DNA from: Pinguiococcus pyrenoidosus
Taxonomy: Eukaryota; Sar; Pinguiophyceae; Pinguiochrysidales; Pinguiochrysidaceae
Length of the DNA stretch: 11,992 nt
Assembly: GCA_019677205.1 (NCBI GenBank)
Contig: JAAMXY010000261.1
Coordinates: 1 to 11,992, forward strand
Reading direction: 5' to 3'
Of this stretch, positions 5,792 through 11,992 are shown in pieces; position 1 is the stretch's first letter, and every line of letters starts with the position of its first letter. The position numbers and the translations under genes are program-made. The notes beneath the pieces were generated by a model. That model made no database searches and was not told the origin of the DNA. It was given only the letters and a program-made list of their open reading frames with translations.

Positions 5792-8299
5792 TCAAAGAGT
5801 GACTGCCTGCAACTCGGAACTGAGAGGACTCGGCTCGTCCGCCTGTCTACAAATTAGCTTGATCCGCTTGCGCTTCTCGGGCGTCGGCGTGCTTGGCCTC
5901 GCCGCCTTCTTTGCCTTCGCCCGCCCCCTGCCTTTCCTCTTCGTCGAGAGAAAGCGAACGCACGCATCACACGTGTACGCCTCGTCGAGGGCGACACCAG
6001 TGCAGCTCCTGTGAAACTCCTGCAGGCACCCGTCGCACACGACAAGGTCCGCGGCGGTGTCCGATGCGCTCCGAGGTTGGCGGCAGATGCATATCACGTC
6101 CAAGAGCTCCACGCACGTCGGACAGTACCACTCTTTGTCGCTTTTCGCTATTGCGTCAGCTTGAGCGTCGGAAATGTTCAGGCACGTGGGATGAAACCAG
6201 TCCTGGCAGCCTTCGCATCCCAGGTAGACCTCATCCTCTTGGGCTGGCTGGCGGCAGATGCAGTAGACGGCGTTCTCCTCGTCCTGCTGGATCTGACAAG
6301 GCTGGCACAGCCACGAAGCTATCCTCTCGCGGTCGTCCGCATCGACAGCGGCACAATGCAAGTGCCATTTGTTATTGCACTCGTCTGCGGTGCACGTGAC
6401 ATACTGATCCTCAAGCTTCGGGTCGGGGTCGTTGCAGAACTTGCAGTAGATCCCCGTCAGAGGCCCATGCTCAATCGGCGAGTCGTCCGTCAGGTCATGA
6501 GGCCCCTCGCGGTGCTCCTCGCACCAGAATCTGGCCTGCCCACGGAAGCACCAGCCTGTGGCCAGAGCACAGCGCAGATGGTAGCTTCTCTTGCACTTCC
6601 TGACAAAGCAACCGATCGTCGCCCCCTTGCGTCCACAGCCCTCAAGCGCGCACTTGACCTTCTTGCCTCGCTTCACGGCGGACAACACGTTGCACAGGGC
6701 CTGGTCCCTCGTGGATAGATACACCTCAGGACTCCAGGTAGCGCAGTTGGCGTGGACCCAGACCATCTCGTTGTTCGGCCCGCGGAATGGTGGCATCAGG
6801 AACGGTCCCTCGCACGAGTCCAGGTCGTTCTCCTTCCCGCCGCAGAGTTCACACGAGATCTCATCCGTGACCGATCTCCAAGCCGGGTCCTCGAAGTCGT
6901 ACACCAGATCCACATTCTTATCCTTGATCGTCCGGCCGCCTTCGGAGGCGCTCTCCAGCCGCCTCGCCTTCTTCATGGCCTTCTGCCTGTTCAGCGCCAG
7001 TCGCGCGCCTTCGCGGCCTTTCCTCAGCTTTGCCCGCTCCTCAAACTTGGTTCGCTGCCGGAGCTTCCGCGACAACCTATCCTCTGCTATCATCTGTCTC
7101 CTCTCGGCCTTCTCCTGCCTTTGCATCTTGCTCTGAAGGGCCTTGTGGTGCTGCTCGCGAAGCTTCGCCATCAGCTCTTCCTTCCGGCGCTCCTCGAGCA
7201 ACCGCCTCGCCTCCCGCTCTTCAGCCTTCCTCTGTGCAAGCTTTTCAGCATGGGACAGGACGCCACTCGACCGCTTCGAGCGCCTTGGTCGTGCCAGCGA
7301 TTTACTCTTCCTCGGCCTCTTGGTGCCTGTGCTCGACTTGGCGACCTCTTCGAGGCCCAGCTTTGCCAGAAAGTCCTGGTTCCGCCGGAGGTTGTCCAAG
7401 CGAATGCGCTCGTACTCGGAGTCTGCATCCACTAGGCCCCCCTCGTCCTCGAAGCTCCCGTCCCCCGGTGACCTAGGTTGTCCGTCTGGAGAGTTGGCCT
7501 CGCCTTGCATCGCATCCCGGATGCGAATCTTGTACCGCTCCACGTTGCGCTCCTCCTCGCCGTCAAGGTACCGCACGTGGTACAGCTGCCGCGACTTACT
7601 CCGAACGATGACGGCTCTGAACCAGAACTTGCCGCCGTGGTAGCGCACGTCGACCGCATCGCCAGAGCGGAAGCGGTCGGACAGCACCTCGCCTTCCGCG
7701 AGACACGCTCGCCGGAACTCCTTCTCATGGTCTGCGCAGGCGAGGACGGGCACGTTCTCGGGCGTGTAGCCCTTAAAGACAGCTTCGGAGGGGCTGGCAT
7801 TCGACAGAGCGCACATCGGGTGGAAGTACTTGGTACAGCCTTCGGCCACGCATCGCACGGGGACGCCGGTCGATCGATGGCAGTAGATGCAGAAGTACTT
7901 GCCGCCTCTGTCAACTTTGGACGTGTCAATCTGCCGGATGCCCCCTCGCTTCCGCTTGATCTCGCATTCGGGGAAGAAGGACGCGCAGAAGCAGTGCACG
8001 AAGGCGCCACGCTCGCCCTGAACCGGCCGCATGGGCGCCTTCGCTTTTCGGACCGGACACAAGTCGCACGACACCTCCGAGTTCTTCAGGTGAAGTGCGC
8101 AGCAGCAGCAGAAGAACTTCTCGTCTCCTTCGGGAATCTCTCGAATGTCGTAGCACAGCTGATGGACCGCGACGTCGCAGCCGTCGCAAAACACGATCTC
8201 GTTTCCTTCGTACACATTGCCGTCGCCGCAGATGGCGCAGTCGTCATCGGCCGCCACGCACGGCTCGCACGAGGCCTGCTCAGCCAGAGTGATCGGCAT
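5792..8299 (-). CDS. Multi-PHD-finger chromatin reader with Tudor-like domain, 835 aa, intronless
   Basis: This is probably a nuclear histone-tail reader. Numbering is from the ATG at 8299. PHD1 (21-67, CAICGDGNVYEGNEIVFCDG, then C-x-C-C-C-C) is of the JADE/BRPF type and is followed by an extended PHD at 78-190 (CDLCPVR...FVHCFCASFFPE...CIYCHR...KYFHPMCALS...CADH), which together make a PZP-like module. A Tudor-like barrel follows at 210-262 (SGDAVDVRYHGGKFWFRAVI, YHVRYLDGEEE). A basic coiled coil spans about 347-447. A second extended PHD lies at 483-596 (GPFLMPP, WVHANCATWSPEVYL, SYHLRCALATG). Three classical PHDs follow at 619-668, 679-729 and 737-780. The fourth PHD (YCICRQP...VYLGCEGCQDWFHPTC) keeps Tyr679, Tyr692 and Trp701, the positions of the BPTF-type H3K4me3 aromatic cage. 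The fifth lacks the Trp. Basic NLS-like runs (KRKGRGRAKAKK, KRKRIK) sit at 787-813. No SET, HAT or bromodomain is present. The open frame continues upstream to 8428 without another ATG. A strong donor-like GTGAGT at 8361 leaves room for a 5' intron and a longer N terminus. Confidence 0.85.
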   Translation of the reverse strand: MPITLAEQASCEPCVAADDDCAICGDGNVYEGNEIVFCDGCDVAVHQLCYDIREIPEGDEKFFCCCCALHLKNSEVSCDLCPVRKAKAPMRPVQGERGAFVHCFCASFFPECEIKRKRGGIRQIDTSKVDRGGKYFCIYCHRSTGVPVRCVAEGCTKYFHPMCALSNASPSEAVFKGYTPENVPVLACADHEKEFRRACLAEGEVLSDRFRSGDAVDVRYHGGKFWFRAVIVRSKSRQLYHVRYLDGEEERNVERYKIRIRDAMQGEANSPDGQPRSPGDGSFEDEGGLVDADSEYERIRLDNLRRNQDFLAKLGLEEVAKSSTGTKRPRKSKSLARPRRSKRSSGVLSHAEKLAQRKAEEREARRLLEERRKEELMAKLREQHHKALQSKMQRQEKAERRQMIAEDRLSRKLRQRTKFEERAKLRKGREGARLALNRQKAMKKARRLESASEGGRTIKDKNVDLVYDFEDPAWRSVTDEISCELCGGKENDLDSCEGPFLMPPFRGPNNEMVWVHANCATWSPEVYLSTRDQALCNVLSAVKRGKKVKCALEGCGRKGATIGCFVRKCKRSYHLRCALATGWCFRGQARFWCEEHREGPHDLTDDSPIEHGPLTGIYCKFCNDPDPKLEDQYVTCTADECNNKWHLHCAAVDADDRERIASWLCQPCQIQQDEENAVYCICRQPAQEDEVYLGCEGCQDWFHPTCLNISDAQADAIAKSDKEWYCPTCVELLDVICICRQPRSASDTAADLVVCDGCLQEFHRSCTGVALDEAYTCDACVRFLSTKRKGRGRAKAKKAARPSTPTPEKRKRIKLICRQADEPSPLSSELQAVTL

Positions 8300-8955
8300 G
8301 GCTTGTTCGCGATTCGGCTCACGAGTTGGCCATGCAGTCGTCTCGGAGATCTTCCACTCACACCAGAGGCAACGCGCGTGCGCCTCGTTCAAGCTTTGGC
8401 GCCAAAGCGGTAGAGATGCGGACTGCACTCAGGGTTCGCAATACCACACCGCACCAGAAACTTCAAGTGCGCGCGGACGATGGGGAGGCGGGAAGGCATG
8501 CGAGGAAACTGCCCATGCTACGTTTGAACAAGAAGTGATGAGGGATTTGGCGGGAAAAAATCCAGCGGATCTTTTTGAAAAACAAGATTGACGTATTTTA
8601 TTTATTGAAATTGATCATTTATTATCTGTATAAAAGATAATAATAATTTTGAAATATCAATGATAATCTGAAATATTTTGGGTACTACGAAGCAGGTACT
8701 ACCCCAAGAGCAGATGAACGCGAAAACTTGCAACAAACGCGTTTGAGACGCCTCAAAATCCGCTTTTTGATGATGCATCACAGTGCAAACCGCGCGCGCC
8801 TGAAGCCACAGCTTCGGAGATGTGATGGGAGGTCAAGAACTCGCGCGTCCTTCTGGTACGACGCGTATTCCGTGCTGAGACTGCCCTCGTAACGGCCTGA
8901 TCGGGGATGTTTCCCCCGATCTGCGCTCCGCGCGCTTTCGCTTCCACCCACGAGA
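8300..8955. promoter_or_regulatory. Divergent intergenic region, probable shared promoter of the PHD and IQ/WW genes
   Basis: Two genes start facing away from each other, at 8299 (minus) and 8956 (plus). The middle (about 8570-8680) is sharply AT-rich against GC-rich flanks and contains a TATA-like TATAAAAG at 8629-8636 on the plus strand. It is followed by a direct repeat of GGTACTAC at 8681-8688 and 8695-8702. These features suit a nucleosome-poor bidirectional promoter, but no transcription start can be placed. The part next to 8299 is open in the PHD frame and may include 5' UTR or coding sequence. Confidence 0.45.
8681..8702 (+). repeat. Direct repeat of GGTACTAC, 14 bp apart
   Basis: Two identical 8-mers start at 8681 and 8695, just downstream of the AT-rich patch between divergent genes. 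They could be paired binding sites. At this length chance is also possible. Confidence 0.4.
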
Positions 8956-11889
8956 ATGCAAGAGACACGAAATACGGCGAAGAGATCATCAAGAGGTACG
9001 CATCCCTTGCGTTTGCTACTGGAAACCTCTGAAAGACATCACTCAAACCCGATCTTTGGGGAAATGCCAATCCACAGTGAGCTGCGGGAGACCTTGGCGG
9101 CTCGACGGCGCGGTCCACAGGACGTTTGCGGCCGCGTTGGGGTGGTGCGGTGGATAAAGACCGACACGGAGTACCACAAGAGGAGAGAGGGTCTGGATCG
9201 TGAATTGGAGCTGAAAAAGAAGCTGTTCAAAGTGCCGGACTTGACGTTCTTCTACATCGAGCGGGAGGAAGGCTTTCGCAGGCGGGAGGCGACGCGCTGG
9301 AGGTCTCAGTTTCTGCTGCAGGCCGTTTTGGATCACCCAGACTATCGGAGGATACCGCTGAGTGGCGGAGATCGCGCGCTCTATGAGAGTCTCTTCCGTG
9401 CGCAGCCCAAGAAGTTCATCCAGCTGCCAAGCTTTCTGATCGTGATGCGGAAGGTGTACGGCTTTGAGCTGGCCAACCTGGATGGCCTCTCCGACTCGCC
9501 CATGCTTCGCTTGCTACGTCGGGTGTACGCGGCTTTTTATGATGCCGAGGGAGATGGAATGGATTGGCGATGCTTCTTGCTTTTGCTTCACATGATTCAC
9601 GACGCCGAAGACCCTCCCGAGGAGCATCTGCGCTTTGGCTGCGCCCTGTACAGTAGCGAAGGGAGCATGGACATGGATGAGCACGACGTCGTGCGGCTGG
9701 ATGACTTCAAGGACATCTTCTGCACGTTGGTGTACGAGCCGCGCCAACGAGAGCTCGTGACGAAGATCAACAGCGCGTGGATTCAGGCGCTGGCACACGA
9801 CAAAGCAGCTCGCAGTCTCGCTCTGGCAGCGTCTGCCAAGGGAGGCACGCAAGGGAGCATTGCCGTGCCGTTCCAGATGATCCGGAAAGTTCTCCAGCAA
9901 GATGCGCTGGCACCGCTGTTCCGTCCGAAGATGACGTTCGGTAGAAGAGATCGCGCCACGTGGATGAGAGAGATGGAGCTCCACTGGTACAACCCGACCT
10001 TTTCCAAGTATCTCATGGAGAGAAGACTCCGCCGCCGCAATGATGCCAAGAGCCTGGACTTTCGCAAGAACTGGCGAAGGCGTCGGAAGAGACTCTATCT
10101 GGAAGCTTGGCGCGAGTTTCGGCTGAAGCGGCGATTCTGCAGAATGGTCCTCTCCGACGCCAATCTCCGCCTCGATCGATACAGATTGGCACCGAAGTTC
10201 TACAAGCTTCATCAGTTCATGATCGAGTCGAGAGCGGCCGAAACCATGCAGAGGTGCCTTCGCGGCCTCTTCGGGAGGAACAAAGCAGGATTCCGGCGAG
10301 ACTTTATTTTCCGCGTGATGCAGTTCCAGGCCTTGTATCGCGGCTTCGTGCAGCGAACCCGCGACAGGGGAAGGCAGTACCGGGAGGCTTGGGCTGCAAC
10401 CGAGATCCAGCGCTGTCTTCGGGGCCTCCGTGGCCGCAGGGTGGCCCGCTCGAGGCTACTGTCGTGGTACGATGACGAGCGGGCGAGACTCGCCCGAGAG
10501 AGGGCCCGACGAGCACGATTGCGCCTTGATCGCGCAGCCACCACGCTGCAATGTGCTTGGCGCAAGATGAAGGCCAGGGAGGAGTTTGCGCGGCGGGAGG
10601 AGCTGGACCGTCAACGGAAACTCGTCCAGCAAGCTCTTGAGAAGCTGCGCACCGAGGCCGAGAGGAAAGAACGGTCCGTGCTGCTGGGCCCATCCCGGTT
10701 CTCCCGTGCGTTGTCATGCTAACCAGCTTTGCCGCGCCCTGCCTCGCCTCCCTTTGCTTTTGATAGGGTGTATCGGCGCGATCTCGAGGAGTTCTATCGG
10801 AAGCAGAAGGAAGAGTACGAGAAGCTTCGCATGGACGAGCGGAAGACGGTAATAAGACTGCACTCGTCGGCGAAGAAGCCAGTAGCCCGAGTGCACCACG
10901 CCTCTTGTCTGAGCCCGAATCCGTTCTGGTAGGCCGCCGAGAGGGCGAAGATCATGAAGTACCGCAGGAGACAGAAAGAGAAGGAGCGGCTCGAGAAAGA
11001 GAAGGCAAAGCTGGAGAAGGCGCGAGCATTGGAACAGGCAAGGAAAGAGACACAGCTGCGAAAGTACGAGAGGCAGGCGGCAGAGCGCGCGCAGAAGCTG
11101 CGCGCCCATCTCCTCCATGCGCTTGGACAGCCGGAGACGGCAGCCGAGGTCAGGCTGCAGAAGGAGCTTCTCAAGGAGATTCGGAGGCAAGGCAAAGAGG
11201 TGATGATGGCCGCGGAGAAGCGGCAGCTGCCTGTCGAAGTTGTGGAAGCGGAGGAGATCGCCCGGGAAGAGGTCCTTGTGAAGAGAATGAACGAAGAGCG
11301 CAGGAAGGTGCGCGAGGACATGCAGCGCGCCGAGGAAGAGTACCAAGCGGAGAAGGCGAGAGAAGAAGCGGAGAGGCGGAAGAAGGCGGAAGCTCAGATG
11401 GAACGGACCAAGGTCTACAGCGCGACGCTGATCCAGTCGATCTATCGCAGCATGGTGGCAAGGAAAGAGCTTCGTCACCTAGCGTACGACGTCTACCGGA
11501 AGCATTTTGATCCGAAGAGCGGGGCCTACTACTACGAGGATCGTCGCACGGGCGCAACGCAGTGGCTCAAACCGCCGAGCCTTGGAGGCTATGACGTCGA
11601 CGCCAAGGATGAGTGGATGCAGATTACGGACATCGAGGACCGGGTGTACTACTTCAACCCGAAGACGATGCAGATGCAGTGGGACAAGCCAGAGGAGGTT
11701 GATGACCTGCAACGCCATCGGCCCGTCGAGAATTCCACGACGGACGTCACGGAGGAGCAGTCTCTTGCGTCTTGGGCCTCTGGCGGGACCCTTGCGGCGG
11801 AAGTTGCCAAGGCGCTCGAGGCCGGTACGGATCTGAACGAGCTCGTGACCGCTCTTGCGAGGCGGGATGTTAGTGGGAGGCGCTGGTGA
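8956..11889 (+). CDS. IQ-motif, coiled-coil and WW-domain protein with EF-hand-like region, 918 aa (three exons)
   Basis: This is likely a calmodulin-binding scaffold, perhaps cytoskeletal or ciliary; no exact orthologue is recognised. Exons 8956-10673, 10767-10848 and 10933-11889 keep one frame. Intron 1 is 10674-10766 (93 nt, GTCCGT...GATAG, with a CTAAC branch-like site near 10719). Intron 2 is 10849-10932 (84 nt, GTAATA...GGTAG, phase 0). Residues 190-215 (YDAEGDGMDWRCFLLLL) and 232-255 resemble degenerate EF-hands; the first lacks the usual Glu at loop position 12. IQ-like motifs lie at 427-447 (AAETMQRCLRGLFGRNK), 453-470, 480-500 (ATEIQRCLRGLRGRR), 526-545 and 760-780 (SATLIQSIYRSMVARK). 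A long Lys/Glu/Arg-rich coiled coil covers about 545-760. Two WW domains end the protein: 788-816, where the first Trp is missing (FDPKSGAYYYEDRRTGATQW), and 828-855, complete (EWMQITDIEDRVYYFNPKT, then QWDKP). The start could instead be Met37 at 9064. An alternative phase-compatible donor for intron 1 is at 10698. Confidence 0.8.
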
Positions 11890-11992
11890 GGCAAGACCTA
11901 CGGAAGAAGCATTTTCCTTGACAAGGGGCTTGCGATGCCTTTTCGAAGCTCAGCAGCAAGGCTCCGCCCCTTCGTGTCCCCACGTGAACCTC
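11890..11992. other. 3' flank of the IQ/WW gene
   Basis: This is 103 bp after the TGA at 11887-11889. I see no poly(A) hexamer, gene start or repeat here. Confidence 0.5.

Noticed and set aside
7478-8413. 311-aa open frame on the plus strand
   Set aside because: It lies antisense to the PHD-finger gene, whose zinc-binding cysteines and histidines are in perfect family order. The plus-strand product has no domain and its length reflects GC-rich codon bias on the other strand.
8300-8428. 43-residue N-terminal extension of the PHD protein from a GTG
   Set aside because: GTG is not a normal nuclear start codon and the extension shows no domain. The first in-frame ATG is at 8299. A spliced upstream exon using the GTGAGT at 8361 remains possible but could not be built.
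8996-9077. Possible intron near the start of the IQ/WW gene (AAGAG|GTACGC to CCACAG)
   Set aside because: Removing it shifts the frame out of the long downstream coding sequence, so it is not compatible with the gene model.
10674-10722. Unspliced C terminus of the IQ/WW gene ending at the stop at 10720-10722
   Set aside because: Splicing to 10767 restores one frame that continues the coiled coil (EAERKERVYRRDLEEFYRKQ). The unspliced tail has no coherent sequence.
1-11992. CRISPR arrays, tRNA or rRNA genes, bacterial-type operons
   Set aside because: No regularly spaced repeats, no cloverleaf-like segment and no rRNA-like sequence were noticed. The intron-bearing eukaryotic genes make prokaryotic systems unlikely.

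Overview
The window comes from a nuclear genome of a microbial eukaryote. The genes are protein-coding with short GT-AG introns (59-168 nt where both ends can be placed), there are no operons or bacterial ribosome-binding sites, and the products are typical eukaryotic proteins (a replication factor, a PHD-finger chromatin reader, an IQ/WW protein). The DNA looks moderately GC-rich apart from an AT-rich patch near 8.57-8.68 kb. The lineage cannot be fixed from sequence alone. Compact genes with introns of about 60-90 nt and an IQ-plus-WW protein would suit a stramenopile or another alga or protist, but that is inference.

Layout: (1) 13-658, minus strand: 5' part of a gene for a small double zinc-finger protein, interrupted by a 60-nt intron and running off the left edge. 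(2) About 667-1500: a transposon graveyard, with a frameshifted Harbinger/PIF-type transposase relic (+), an unexplained repeat-bearing coding-like segment (+) and a pogo/Tc1-type DDE transposase fragment (-). (3) 1575-2249, minus: an unrecognised 224-aa ORF, possibly also of element origin. (4) 2250-2940: no convincing gene. (5) 2941-5590, plus: a six-exon gene for replication factor MCM10, which I reconstruct end to end as about 732 aa. (6) 5792-8299, minus: an intronless gene for a large protein with five PHD-type modules plus a Tudor-like domain. (7) 8300-8955: an intergenic region between divergent genes, with an AT-rich core. (8) 8956-11889, plus: a three-exon gene for a 918-aa IQ-motif, coiled-coil and WW-domain protein. 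(9) 11890-11992: short 3' flank.

The genes do not form a pathway. MCM10 and the PHD protein converge (stop codons 201 nt apart), and the PHD and IQ/WW genes diverge from a shared upstream region. The most interesting items are the multi-PHD/Tudor architecture, the cleanly reconstructable MCM10, the double zinc finger whose first finger is only complete after splicing, and the nested transposase relics beside that gene's start codon. I saw no CRISPR array, defence system, RNA gene or other evidently new system.
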